From assembly GCF_018687715.1 (NCBI RefSeq), contig NC_056752.1:44352501-44416500 (forward strand): 64,000 bases of DNA, read 5' to 3'. Position 1 is the first letter of the stretch; each line of letters begins with the position of its first letter. This DNA is from Carya illinoinensis (taxonomy: Eukaryota; Streptophyta; Magnoliopsida; Fagales; Juglandaceae). The position numbers were made by a program, and so were the translations under genes. The notes beneath the pieces are model-generated. The model ran no database searches and was not told the origin of the DNA. It was given only the letters and a program-made list of their open reading frames with translations. Positions 1-11,960 of this stretch are shown here, piece after piece.

Positions 1-76
1 CTCGGAGGGTTATTTAAAGTCTTATGGCGCAATAACATTTTTTCATATTTTCGGACAAAACGTCTGTTCAAAACTG

Positions 77-257
77 TAGATATTATTGGATAAAAAGAAA
101 TATCTTGAGGTAATTTTCATTAATATTATTGGGTAAAAATATTTTGAATTGATTTCTATAGATATTATTAGATAAAAATATCTTAAGTTGATTTTTTGTA
201 GATACTATTGGATAGAATATTATGAGATAATCTTTTATAGATATTTTGGGTAGGAGA
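77..257. repeat. AT-rich tandem repeat, about 40-bp period
   Basis: About four and a half diverged units start near 77, 119, 159, 199 and 238. Each begins with a TAGATATTATTGG-like core followed by ATAAAAATATCTT-like sequence. No coding potential is visible, and the short minus-strand frame across it simply follows the repeat. Confidence 0.6.
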
Positions 258-259
258 AA

Positions 260-3200
260 ACTACACTCAACTCTCAACTCCAGCCTCATCTCTTCCATAT
301 CTCATCCATAAGTATCTCCAGCCACCTCTCCCCACGAAATTATCTTCATTTACACTTTCCATTAAAAGAATATCAAACACTCTCCCTCGGACAGCTTTTA
401 GGAGGTCTTTTGCACACCCATTTCGAAGCTTTTGTAAGTATTTTATCATAAATTCTCCTTCATATAAGTTGTTCCTTTTTTAGTCTAGTTTATATGGATA
501 TCTTATTTTCCCCATTTGAAGATCATTTGGTCAGTTAAATATTGTGTAAACTATAGAAAGGTCATTCTGGGAGATAAACTGGAGAATATGTTATAGTTTG
601 GAGTTTTTGACCAAGCTAATGGATAGATATTGGTCCGAAATTTTTATCGAGTATTTTTAACATGTATATGTGACTATTGGTTGAGGATTTTTGCATGATT
701 AAATGTTTTGATGAAATATTTTCTTAGATTTAGAAACTTAGAAACTAGAAGAAGAAAAACAGTTTCTGTTTTGAAAACGTTTAACTCTTTGGTGGTCTAA
801 ACCTATTCCAATGACTTTGATAATTTTATTGGAGGATCCTAAGCATCTTATATGCATGTTATATTATTATTTTGAAGATATTTGGTGTTAGTTTCAAAGA
901 TATGAAATTTTATGCAAAGAGATATTCAAATAAGCCAAAGTGTGGATATTCTTGGCTAAATTTATGTTTTGGTTAATTTCTAACCATGTGATCTTGAATT
1001 AGAAGCTTATATATGTTTTAGGACATCTTTTTAAACCATGTGATGGTTTGGTTTGAAGATCATATATTTATAAGTTATAGATCAAGAGATTTATCAAAAC
1101 TAGTTGAGGAAAAAGTTTCTGTTTTTGGACTAAGTGTAAAACCAAAAACTCCAAATGTTATTTTGTGATTTTGGTGACTTTAGTTTGATGATTTAAAGCA
1201 TGGTTGATGTTAGGATGATATTATGAATATGTTAGAAGTAAGATTTGATTTTTGAAATTCTTGGAGATGTTTTGATTTAAGGTCAAAACTTGTGATTCAA
1301 GTGCTTGGATCTTTTTACAAAAAAAGTTTGGTATTAATTATTTGCTTTTTCTAAATAGATATTTTAAGTATGGTTTTGAACTTAGGATTGGAAGATTTTG
1401 TTGCAAAATTTTGATTTAAGCATGAGTTTTGAAGTTAGAAGGAATTGCAACAAAAATCAAGGGAAATGACCTATGGATGTTTCGGCCATAGTGTGTTCTT
1501 CATAGTTGTATTTTATTTTAAATTTTTCTGAGTTGATATTTAAGTTTAGGACAAAATTTACATGAGGAATGTAAATTTTGGAAACTTTTGGAGTTAGTAT
1601 GCAAAATCCTTAAGTTATGGGTAAAACGGTCATTTTCCCACATGTAGAGAGTAAAATGAAAATTTTACTCTTTAAGTTAGTATTTTCCATATTTCAAATT
1701 ATTAGTGATTTAGTTCTAACTTTTAGAATCACTAATTACAGTTCCTCGTGGTCGCACTTGAAGTTTTATAAGAAATGCGGAGATCGAGGTAAATTAGTTT
1801 TTAACTTACTAGCAGTCTATTGTGTATGTGTGCTAAGTAAAGGAACTACAGTGTATGTATGTGTATTATCATATATGTCATGCCATGCCAAGTTATCACG
1901 TAATTTTCTATTATACAGAATTTATTCTGTCATCAATTTTTATCTGTTACATAATATATTCTGTTATGTACTACTGTACATTACAAGTACGTCATGCTAA
2001 GTATGCCATATATTACATGTATGTCAAGTCATGTAATATTAACTGTTGCAATTATGTCATGTTAAATTTGTTGTCTATTATATGTTATGCCATGTTACGA
2101 AATGTTTATATCTCAAGTTGGTCATGTATTTCAAGTTATGTTCAAGTCACGTTATGTTACGTCAGGGCTTCAGTCCTTTCGTATTCCAGTCACGTTTCAT
2201 CTTGATTACTTATGTATGGGGTCACAGCAATTGTGACGCATACACTACGTGAGACACAGCAATTGTGGCACGTAGAATACATGGGGCCACAACAACTATG
2301 GAGTATGTATTTAAGCAGTTAAAGAATAAGTTTCCGTACAATACATGGGGCCACAACAACTGTGGAGTATGTATTTACACGTAGAATACATGGGGTCACA
2401 ACAACTGTGGAATATGTATTTTTCATGTTAAGTTAAGTTTGTGTAGAATACATGGGGCCACAACAACTGTGGAGTATGTATTTACACGTAGAATACATGA
2501 GGCCACAACAACTGTGGAGTATGTATTTTTCATGTTAAGTCAAGTTTCAGATCAAGTTCATGTCAAGTTAAGTTCAGTTCATGTTTCAATTTAAGTTATG
2601 TCAATTATGCTATGTTGTACGCCAAGTTATGATTTAATTAGTTATGAATTTGATTATGTATTTATGCTTTTACTGTCATGCATGCATCATTAGCTTGTGC
2701 GGAAGTTTTTTGTTAACTTACTGAGATTTGTATCAAATCTCACTTTGATAGTCCCAACTACCATTCCCCCCGAATGGTAGATCTTGTTACAGGACCTGAA
2801 GGAGAATCAGGAGCTGATCAACTAGACACAGTTGACTAAGCGACGGTGCGACGTCAATGTTAATATAGTAGTTAAAGTAAATTACTACTTGTACAATGGA
2901 GTTGCATTTTTAGTACTTTTTGGATCATAACCATTTTAGACTAGTGTTGTGATATATTCAATGGGTCTTTATGTATGAAGTATGTTTTAAGTATTTGGGA
3001 TATTTTCAATTTGGTGCATAGTATTGCTAAAGAAAAAAATTATCCGCTGCGAATATTGCATAATGTTAGATGCATGTTAGGAACATTGCATCTTATATGT
3101 CATGAACGGGGGCAGGTAATCTTGTGTTGCATGTCTCGACGCTTCAAATGTCCGTCCAATCCCAAACGGAATTTGGGGGCGTCACACATGTACATCTCCT
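260..3200 (+). repeat. Non-coding repetitive region, possibly a LARD-like LTR-element derivative
   Basis: About 3 kb without a credible gene. A pyrimidine-rich leader (260-430) is followed by a splice-donor-like TTGTAAGTATTTT near 432, long AT-rich sequence, a minisatellite (2269-2530) and a terminus-like GGGGGCGTCACAC near 3175. The same leader-then-donor style and several similar phrases recur in reverse orientation at about 12.9-14.46 kb and 32.2-35.9 kb. That suggests related non-coding elements. No paired LTRs were found, so the class is inference. Confidence 0.3.
2269..2530. repeat. 45-bp minisatellite with an internal palindrome, five units
   Basis: Five copies of a unit containing AATACATGGGGCCACAACA then ACTGTGGAGTATGTATTT start near 2269, 2335, 2378, 2442 and 2486. 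Each unit carries the short inverted pair CCACA/TGTGG. The last four units form two similar pairs, each ending in TTTCATGTTAAGT, which gives a higher-order period of about 108 bp. Confidence 0.7.
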
Positions 3201-3226
3201 CTTCTGCTTTATATTACTCAATATGA

Positions 3227-5220
3227 TTGTTTTATTCTGTCTGGGATTTTTTTTGTTTCCTTTCATTCATAGTTGAAAAATTCTTCAAATACTGAAATAA
3301 ATGACTACTTATTTTTCCTGTCAACATAACAAGAACCGTTTACAATATCTTTGCCAAAGCAAATACAAAATGGAAGATAAAGGAGCCAAAAACAGCACTA
3401 TAATTAGAAATGGAAAACCTGATTAGATTCAGTCGTCTCTTTCTCAACTGAATTTAGTTTTCTACATCCAAATATTCATGTAACTTTTTGCTGTTGTTCT
3501 TTCATTTGGGACTTTTTCATCCGTTAATCCCAAAACAATTTATAGTAAGACATTTTTTTTCTAACAATTAACTATTGCATATAAATAAATAACTGAATAA
3601 ATAGTCAAAAATGTTTAATCCAAAAGAATCAACATTAAAAATACATACATGTGAAAGTCGAGAGTCGAGACGCAAATTTAGAACCCAGAAGCGAAGAAAC
3701 AGATTTAGGAAAGTTTAAACAATGAGAGGACTTGATTTTACTAAATAGGAAATAGTAGAAATGAAAGAAGTTGGAAATCGCCCCTATACCAAGCGGCAAG
3801 CGATGGAAGTGATGAAAAAAAAAATGGGAATCTCATAAGAGCAAAACATAAAAATTTGAGAAAGACGGTAACAAAAGCAAGGACAAAAGCATAAATTCAC
3901 GATTAAATCAGAATAAGCATGGCAACAGGGGCAAAAAGGAAAAATAAATATAAAGCAAGTCAAATAATCTAGGTTCATGATAAAAGTTTTTTGCTCCACA
4001 ATATTTACATGATGGTACTGATACTAAATAATCTGGCTAAAAAATTTTAATGTGTAATATTCATTTAAAATGATCAGATTTGATTTGTCATTTTCCTAAA
4101 AAAAATAATAATAAAATAATCAAGAATGTAGTATTAAATATAGATAATTAACCCACGGAAGATTATATATATATATTTACTAATATAAATGGGGAAAAAA
4201 TGAAGAAAATATTTTTTTAATAAGAGATGGTTATAAATAAACCTGATTGCTCAACACTAAAGTAGATGCAATTATGTTGTGAGAACATAATTCTCTTTGT
4301 CGATTTCAAAATGTAATCTAAAAAATATTTGAAAACATATCAAAGATGTAAGTAGATATGTATATATAGGGAGACACGATACATTACAAATATTACAAGC
4401 ATTCATAGCTAAAGCAGAAGAAGAAAACAATTATTTTCAAATAATTTCTAATAGATTATATTAAACGAACCAAATGAGATAGTACATCTTAGAATTGAAC
4501 GAATCTATTAAAAGAAATTAACATCATGAAGAAAGGAAATATTCATAAAACAAACACAATGTAACAATTTATTTTGGCTACAGGTGTATTTATATAAATA
4601 TAAAAAAAAAAATTGAATAACAATTTCTCAGATGAGATAAAAGAGAACGTACAAGAAAGTAGAGGAAAAGTTAAAGAACAGTGGAGATAGAGGAAATTGA
4701 CAATAGTCGGATTGAAGAGCAATAAAGTAAGAACAAAACCAGTAAATCTATACAAAAAAATACATTAGAAAAAATAAACGAAAAAGGTGTATAATTATAT
4801 AATTTGTTAAATAGAACTATAGTAATATATTAATAATAATAACAAATGAAATAAAGAAATTCGATATTTATAGGAAAAAAATTTGGAAGGAAAGAAGTAA
4901 CGCAATAAATGAAATTTGTTATTAATATTGTTTTTAATAAAACATATAAGGAAAAGAAAATAAAAGCAAATAAGATGATGTGCAACATTATTATCTTCTT
5001 TTAAGATTTTGTTAGTGATGTCTTTAATAACTCTATTAATAATATTATAAATCTTACATTTTTTTATGAATCTAAAAAAATATATATTTAACAATTATTA
5101 TTACATTTTAGAAATATGAAATTTCTTGTCACCATCAGGATTCAAGAATTTTTGTTTTTACCATTTATCTCTATCAAATACTGATGCACTCTATGCAACA
5201 TCGTTTATAGTAAAAACCCT
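3227..5220. other. Intergenic AT-rich sequence, no gene seen
   Basis: Nearly 2 kb of AT-rich sequence with poly-A and TA runs. The few short open frames are low-complexity and show no domain. I recognise no repeat boundary. Confidence 0.5.
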
Positions 5221-5341
5221 ATCTATTTATCCCCTTTCTCTCCTTTCTCTCTGAGTGTTTCTCTCTTTCCCCTTCTCACAAAGCGCCATCCCTGAGACCA
5301 ATTTCAAGAAAGCCCTAGGTTGCTTTTCTCTACCTCTTCTC

Positions 5342-5345
<4 letters not shown>

Positions 5346-5424
<79 letters not shown>
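5346..5424. repeat. (CT)n microsatellite
   Basis: An uninterrupted CT dinucleotide run of about 79 bp lies just upstream of the broken gypsy gag. It generates an artefactual Ser-Leu open frame. Confidence 0.95.
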
Positions 5425-5427
<3 letters not shown>

Positions 5428-5486
5428 CTACTTCTTCTTCAACGCCGACAGCCTCACCCATTTCTCACAACCCCGATAGGTCCTTT

Positions 5487-6176
5487 GTGAAGGGCATTAA
5501 GCTTGACTTTCTAAAGTTTGTTTGGAAGAATCCTCAAGCTTGGATCTATAGAGTCAACCAGTACTTTATGTACCATCAGATACCTTCAAGTCAAAGAATT
5601 TTTTTTACTTCTTCTCATATGGAGGAGGAAGCTCTTGTGTGGTTTCAAGGAGCAAGTGAGGCAGGATACTTCCATTCTTGGGATGATTTTATAAAGGCAA
5701 TACAAGTAAGGTTTGATATCTCAGCATATGATGATCCAATAGAGGCATTAACACATTTGAAGCAAACTAATTCTGTTACTGCTTATAAGGCAGAGTTTGA
5801 GTTGCTTTCAAATAGGATTAAAGGTGTTATTGAAGAAAACAAGCTCAATTGTTTTTTAGGTGGGTTGAAGGATGAGGTGAGAATACCAGTGCGTATGTTG
5901 AAACCAACCAATCTGAATGATGCATTTGGGTTGACCAGAATGCAAGAAGAGCATGTTTGGTTGACAAAAAGATCAAGGAAAACTGCTTATAGTGAGTTTG
6001 TGCCTCGACCTGAAGGAGGTTCAATTTTGGGGGTACCTAAGGCGTCTCTCACTACAAGACTGCCTTATCAAAAAGTTTCCCCCTCACAAATGCAAAAAAG
6101 GAGAAAGAAGGATCTCTGTTATTTTTGTAAGGAGAAATGGCACCAAGGCCATAAGTGTACTCAACCAAGAATTTAG
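5487..6176 (+). pseudogene. Gypsy gag remnant with zinc knuckle
   Basis: The open frame encodes the gag core, beginning near the conserved KLDF-type motif and followed by the aromatic WIYRVNQYF segment. Near the end is a CCHC zinc knuckle of spacing C-X2-C-X4-H-X4-C (CYFCKEKWHQGHKC). The usual N-terminal part is missing. The annotated Met is only the first in frame, not a real start. The following protease is in the same frame after a stop. Confidence 0.8.
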
Positions 6177-6188
6177 CTTTTAGAAGGC

Positions 6189-9100
6189 ATGGATATTCTT
6201 GATGCTGAGATTGTTGAAGATCAAGAAACAATACCTGAGCAAGAACCTGTGCAGGCTGCAGATGTGGCTTCAATTTCTTTACAAGCTATTGTTAGGACAT
6301 CTAATCCTAAGACAACAAGGATTGTGGGTCACATTGATAAAAAGAAAGTGGTGATTTTAATAGATACTGCTAGTACCCACAACTTTGTGGATACTACAAT
6401 TGGAGATAAGTGTGCTTTAACAGTTGAGAAAGACCAGTCAATACAAGTTTGAGTGGCCAATGGGGAGGTTGTCCAGAGTTTGGGCAGAATTCATGATGTA
6501 CATATTTAGATGCAAGGTAATAGTTTTTTGGCTGATTTGTTTACCCTCGATTTGAGAGACCGGGGGGGGGGGGGGTGGGACATTATTATAGGTGTACAAT
6601 GGCTTCAATCTTTGGGCCTATAATGTTGAATTTTGCTAAGTTGCAAATAGAGTTTTCTTATGATGATAAAAGTACGGTTCTTAAAGGACTTACCTCACCA
6701 ACTTCTGAGTTGGTGGATAATAAAGAAATGACTGTTATTTCTAACGTGGGATCAAAAGGATTTTGGCTCCAGTTGATGGTTGTGGAGCCAGTTTAGAAGC
6801 AAAGTATGTCTTGTCCTCAGATTGATGAGTTATTGAAGGACTATGAAGGCATTTTTTAGGAACCTAAAGGTCTTCCTCCACATAGATCTCAAGACCATAA
6901 GATTGTGTTAAAGAATGAAGATGTTCCTGTTTGTTTGAGGCCATACAGATACCACATTGTCAAAAGGAAGAAATTGAAAAGATTGTAGCTGAGCTGCTAT
7001 AGACTGGTGTAATTAGACCCAGCCAATCACCATTTTCATCACATGTGCTCTTGGTCAGGAAGGCAAAAGGATCTTCGAGGATGTGTATGGATTACAGGAT
7101 GCTTAATGAAGCCACCATTAAAGATAAGTACCCAATTCCAGTAGTCGATGAGTTGTTAGATGAGTTATTTGGCTCTACTATCTTCTCAAAACATGATTTA
7201 AGATCAGGGTATCATCAAATTCGAATGAGGCCTCAAGATATTCATAAAACTGCATTTAGAACACATGAGGGTCATTATGAGTTCCTTGTTATGCCCTTTG
7301 GACTCACTAATGCCCTTCTCAACTTTTCAAGCTCTCATGAATGATGTCTTTAAACCATTCTTAAGAAAAATTGTTTTTGTGTTTTTTGATGACATTCTTG
7401 TATATAGCAAGAATTTGGACTCTCATTTGACTCATTTAGCATATGTTTTGGCAATTATGAAGAAACACCAGTTATATGCTAAGAAGTCCAAATTTCATTT
7501 TGCATGCAAAGAAATCAAGTACTTAGGCCATTTAATTTCCAATGAGGGTGTGAGAGCTTATGCGAGGAAATTAGAGGCAATGGTTTCATGTCCAATTCCA
7601 AAAACTCTTAAAACATTAAGGGGTTTCTTAGGATTAACTGGCTATTATAAAAAGTTTATCAAAAACTATGACCAGATTGCAACACCATTTACTGTTTTGC
7701 TGAAAAATGATGCATTTGTATGGAATGAGTCAGCTTCACAAGTCTTTACAGCTTTAAAGGAGGCTGTTGTGAGTCCACCTATCTTGGCCTTACCAGATTT
7801 CACTCAACAATTTGTCGTTGAATGTGATGCATGTGGAGTGAGAATAGGTTCTGTTTTGATGCAAAATCAGAAACCCTTAGCATTTTTGAGTCAAGCTTTA
7901 AAAGGGAAGAATTTATCCCTTTCCACTTATGAGAAGGAGTTGCTTGCCTTGGTATTAGCCATAAAAAAATGGAGACCTTATTTGTTGGGATCAGTTTTTA
8001 CCATAAGAACTGATCATTTGAGCTTAAAGTATCTGTTGGAGCAGAAAATAGGTACAACAGCTCAACAAAAATGGATCTCAAAGCTGTTGGGCTATGAGTT
8101 TTCAATTGAGTATAAAAAGGGGGCTGAGAACAAGGTTGCCGATGCCTTATATCGAAGAGATGGTTTAGAAGATGAAACTGCAGTAGTCTTTGCCATTTCA
8201 TATCCTACTCTAGTTTGGTTGGATGAATTGAAACAGGCCTATCTGTCTTATCCAGTGGTTCAAGACCAGTTGTCTTTGTTGAAGGTTGGTGCTACTACAA
8301 ACTCTAAGTTTGTTATAAAACATGGAGTGCTAATGAGGAAAATAAAGATATATGTTCCTAACTCTCAAGAATTGAAGCTTAAACTACTGCATTTTATACA
8401 TGCCAATCCTTCTACTTGTCATTCAGGCTTTCATAAATCCTTGCAAAAAGCTAGGCATGACTTTTATTGGCCTGGTTTGAAAATTTAGGTGAAGACTTAT
8501 ATTCGGGAATGTGAGGTGTGTCAGAAGAATACGGTGGAAAATATAAACCCTCCTGGGTTATTGCAGCCATTGCCTATGCCTCAATTAATTTAGACAGATT
8601 TGTCCACGGACTTTGTAGAAGGTCTTCCACTTTCTAAAGGTTTTTCAGTAGTTATGGTGGTGGTGGATAGATTATCAAAATACACACACTTTATGCCTTT
8701 TAAACACCCCTTTACAGCAACAAAAGTAGCTTTGGTTTTCTTTGACCATGTTTTTAAGTTGTATGGTATGCCTCACAACATTGTATCTGATGGAGATGCC
8801 ACTTTTACTAGTTCTTTTTGGAAAGAACTGTTTCGATTACAAGAAGTGACTCTTTCTTATTCATCTGCTTATCACCCTTAAAGTGGTGGACAGACTGAGA
8901 TGGTAAATAAATGCTTAGAGCATTTTCTGAGGTGTTTTACAACTGACAAGCCAAGGCTATGGTCTGATTGGTTGACCTTAGCTGAGTGGTGGTATAACAC
9001 CAAATTTCACACTTTAACAAAGCTAACTCCTTATGAGGTAGTTTATGGCAAGCCTCCAACCAAGCTTCAGTCATTTGTCCCTAGCCTTACTGCTAACCAG

Positions 9101-9715
9101 GCAGTCGAAGAAGTTTTAAGGACCAGAGAGGAAATTATGGCTACATTGAAGTCAGAATTAAATGCTGCTCAAGAGAGGATGAAATACCAAGCTGATAAAA
9201 GGAGAACTGAAAGAGAATTCTAAGTGGGAGATTGGGTTTTCTTAAGACTACAGCCATACAGACAACAATCTTTAGCAGCTAGGAGAAATTTCAAATTATC
9301 TCCTAAGTTCTATGGCCCATTTCAAGTCATTGAGGGGATTGGGCAGGTGGCTTATAAGTTGTTGTTGCCTCAAGGGTCTGCTATACACCTAGTTTTTCAT
9401 GTCTCATGCCTTAAGAGGAAGTTGAGCCAATTTGTTTCACCTTTGTCAACATTACCACCAGTTGATTTTCATGGTGAATTGATTTCGGAGCCTAAATTTA
9501 TTCTACAGAAGAGGTTCAAAAAGATGGACAATAGGTCATTGACTAAGGTTTTGGTCCAATGGAAAGGAGGGGAAATTGAGGACGCTACTTGGAAACCTTA
9601 CTGGCAATTGAAGAATAAATATCCTCACCTTGTGTGCAAGGTTTCTAAAGGGGGAGGGTATGTTATAGCTCGAATGAAGATGAAGAGAGTTGTGATTGAA
9701 GGGAGTGATAGTTAA
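6189..9715 (+). pseudogene. Gypsy pol remnant: PR-RT-RNase H-integrase-chromodomain
   Basis: The protease active-site motif DTAST is near 6363. RT spans about 7045-7700 with the catalytic FFDDIL near 7384. RNase H starts at the ECDACG stretch near 7820. The integrase zinc-binding part is near 8400 and its core lies at 8600-8940. The C-terminal chromodomain (VQWKGGEIEDATW) is near 9555. From 7265 to 9715 one frame is kept but broken by stops at 8486, about 8590, 8879 and 9221; each fits loss of a Gln or Trp codon by a C-to-T or G-to-A change. A frameshift sits near 7310-7340. A run of 13 G at about 6562-6574 breaks the protease-RT linker. Confidence 0.85.
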
Positions 9716-10058
9716 CTTGAGGAAAGTGTGAATGGAAAGTGACAGTTAAAGGAATTGTAATAAATCATCGTTCTATTAAATGAAATGTAAGAGAAGTGTA
9801 AACGGTAGGTCATAATTCTTGAACAGTAATACTGTTTGTAAATTTTAAACTACAGGATGATTAAACACAGTCGTTTAATCATCCTGATTCAAGACTTAAT
9901 GTGAATTGCATTTATAAAAAGTAGCCATCAGTTGGGACGAAGGCCAACTATGGTATCCAGTGTTCATCAACTCTCTCTCTCTAACTCTTGCTAGTTTCTC
10001 TCTCTAATTCTTGGAGATTGACCATCTCGAATTGGTTATAGTTCAATAATGGGTCCAT

Positions 10059-10670
10059 TACACATTACATTGCCATCTCCCTTTCTTCTCCTCTTTCTCA
10101 ACATGAATTTAGATTTTTTTTTTCATTTGTTTTCTCCTAAAGTGACTTGGAAACCAAAGCCACCCATTTCGCAATAGGTCTATAATTGAAGTGTATTCCT
10201 CTTCAGCGCCATACCCTCACCGTCAGTGAAGCAAGGCGGAGCCACGAATCTCTCCATTAGTGAAGTGCAGACTCTTTTGTCAAATCTATGCTCTGTCACT
10301 TCTACAATAATAGAAACCCTCATCCTCCATCCTCCTTTCTAATCTCACCCCTGCTTGCTTCTGGTCTTAGCCAGACGAATACCAAGAAGATGAACACCAA
10401 TAAACGCCCATACTCCACCTGAACGACAAACAGAGGTACTTCCAGAACAAGGAAAGCAACGAATCTTCCCAAAGGTGATAGTTTTTTCAGCTTTTTTCGT
10501 ATATTTTGAGGTTTTATAGAATATTTGGATCTATCAATGTAGATCTAACACCAAAAATTTCTAATCTCTTCTCTGTTCTCTGTCTATTGAAGCGCTTGGT
10601 CTAAAACTTTCTCACACATTGTACCAAAAGCAAAGCCATAGTGATCCTCTAAAAAAGTTGAGATAAATCG
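10059..10670. other. Unassigned sequence, no gene seen
   Basis: Pyrimidine-rich, exon-like text but no open frame with a recognisable domain. It could be leader sequence of the target locus or part of another element. Confidence 0.3.
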
Positions 10671-10739
10671 TTTGAGACAAATTTTCTTTACAGATGTACA
10701 CATGATTTATGTATATGAGCATGATTTCCTTACTGAAGT

Positions 10740-11110
10740 TATGAAAAGCGAAATATTTTGTTCACTTTGTTTGGATTTTTTTTTTTTTTGGTGTCATGTA
10801 TATCCTATGGTTTCATTTGATTATGTTGGGGTTCTTTTCTGTGAAAAAATGATCTATATGATCATATGCGTATATGGTTTTTATTCTGTTTGGGTTTTTT
10901 GTCCTGTCATGTATATGCGTATGGTCTATGTGATTATAGTGTAAGAAAGCATCTTGTTCACTATGTTTGGTTTCTTTTTTTCTTTTTCTTTTTTTGTTGT
11001 CATGTACATCCGTATGGTTTGGTTTGATTCTGTTGGGGTTATATTGTGTGAAGAAGTGATCTACCTAATCATATGCATATATGCATATGGTCTATGTGAT
11101 CATAGTGTAA
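10740..11110. repeat. Imperfect tandem duplication, roughly 200-bp unit
   Basis: Two adjacent segments (about 10740-10940 and 10945-11110) share ordered phrases: TTGTTCACT, a T-rich run, TTGTCATGTA, TATGGTTT, TTGATT, GTTGGGGTT, AAATGATCTA or AAGTGATCTA, ATCATATGC, and TATGGTCTATGTGAT. The open frames through it are low-complexity by-products of the duplication. Confidence 0.6.
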
Positions 11111-11139
11111 AGATTCAAACATTGAAAAAGCAGTGGTTC

Positions 11140-11960
11140 TACCCAACACTACACCTAGAGGGGGGGTTGAATAGATGTAATCTAATTTTTATGACCTTTT
11201 GAAAATTAGACAAACAAGCAGTTAATAAATGAATCAAATAACACAAATAATCAACACATGATTTTGATCACGGAGTGGAAACTCATTTGAAGAACATCTT
11301 CAAAATCTAAAACCAATCCGGGTGTAAGACACCACCTCAAATCCACTATAGAAATTTTAGTTTGTTACAAACAATTTAGAGACACTAGCAAAACCTTTGT
11401 AGTAGCTAAACTTGGCTTGCAACACCACGAGTGACCCACTCGATCTCTACACGCATGTAGTGTCAGAACTCCAACCTTCCTATAGCTTCCCACGAAAACC
11501 TCTCGATCTCTGCATCAACGGCAGCTCCGGACTTTTCCGGCCAACAAAAATGTCCACTTCAATGGACTCAAGTAAGAGTTGATTTTGAATGTGTTGTGGT
11601 GGAGAAATGTTTATCCAAGAGAGAATCAACCAAATGGGGGAGAGTTTGCTCTAAGAAGTTCTTGGAGGCCCTTAGGATTTTTGCTTTGATTCTCCACACT
11701 AGAACAGAAGTTAAGCTGTTCTATTTATAGTTCCCATCAAATGAGGCGTTCAAAACCCTATCAAAGTTCACTCGAGCGACATGTCGAGCGAGTATCAAGC
11801 GGTTGACTCTGCCTGAGTTCGCTCGAGCTCAGTGTCGAGCGAGGGTCGAGCAGTTGAATCTGTCTGAGTTCGCTCGAGCTGTATGTCAAGCGAGGGTCGA
11901 GCGGTGCAATCTGCCCAAGTTAGCTTGAGCGCTCTGTCGAGCGAGGGTCGAGCGAAGTCA
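11140..11960. repeat. Non-coding dispersed-repeat-like segment starting at a G-rich junction
   Basis: This begins around ACACCTAGAGGGGGGGTTGA, a phrase I associate with dispersed non-coding elements in plant genomes. It continues without coding potential into a minisatellite. No terminal repeats were found, so the element class is open. Confidence 0.35.
11769..11957. repeat. Minisatellite built on GCTCGA/TCGAGC palindromes, four units
   Basis: Four units of about 50 bp, each with CTCGAGC-type sequence, a short spacer, GTCGAGCGAG and GTCGAGC, separated by CTGCCTGAGTT-like linkers. Each unit can fold into a hairpin through the TCGAG inverted pair. The sequence is far more GC-rich than its surroundings. 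Confidence 0.7.

Larger units (their letters stand above)
5487..10058 (+). mobile_element. Ty3/gypsy chromovirus, 5'-truncated and decayed
   Basis: Domains run in the order gag, protease, reverse transcriptase, RNase H, integrase, chromodomain, which is the Ty3/gypsy chromovirus order. The gag begins abruptly at its conserved core, and no LTR or primer-binding site lies upstream, so the 5' end is lost. Downstream of the stop at 9715 a purine stretch (TTGAGGAAAG, 9716-9725) may be the polypurine tract, with 3'-LTR-like sequence to roughly 10058. Without a 5' LTR the 3' boundary is approximate. Several in-frame stops, a frameshift in RT and a 13-G run in pol show it is inactive. Confidence 0.85.

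Noticed and set aside
2269..2530. CRISPR-like regularly spaced repeats
   Set aside because: Units are adjacent or irregularly spaced, without unique spacers, in a plant nuclear setting; it is a minisatellite.
5255..5479. 74-aa Ser-Leu-rich open frame
   Set aside because: Produced by the CT microsatellite; no conserved sequence on either side.
10672..11202. Two hydrophobic-looking frames suggesting small membrane proteins
   Set aside because: Both arise from the same tandemly duplicated T-rich sequence; codon pattern and content are low-complexity.
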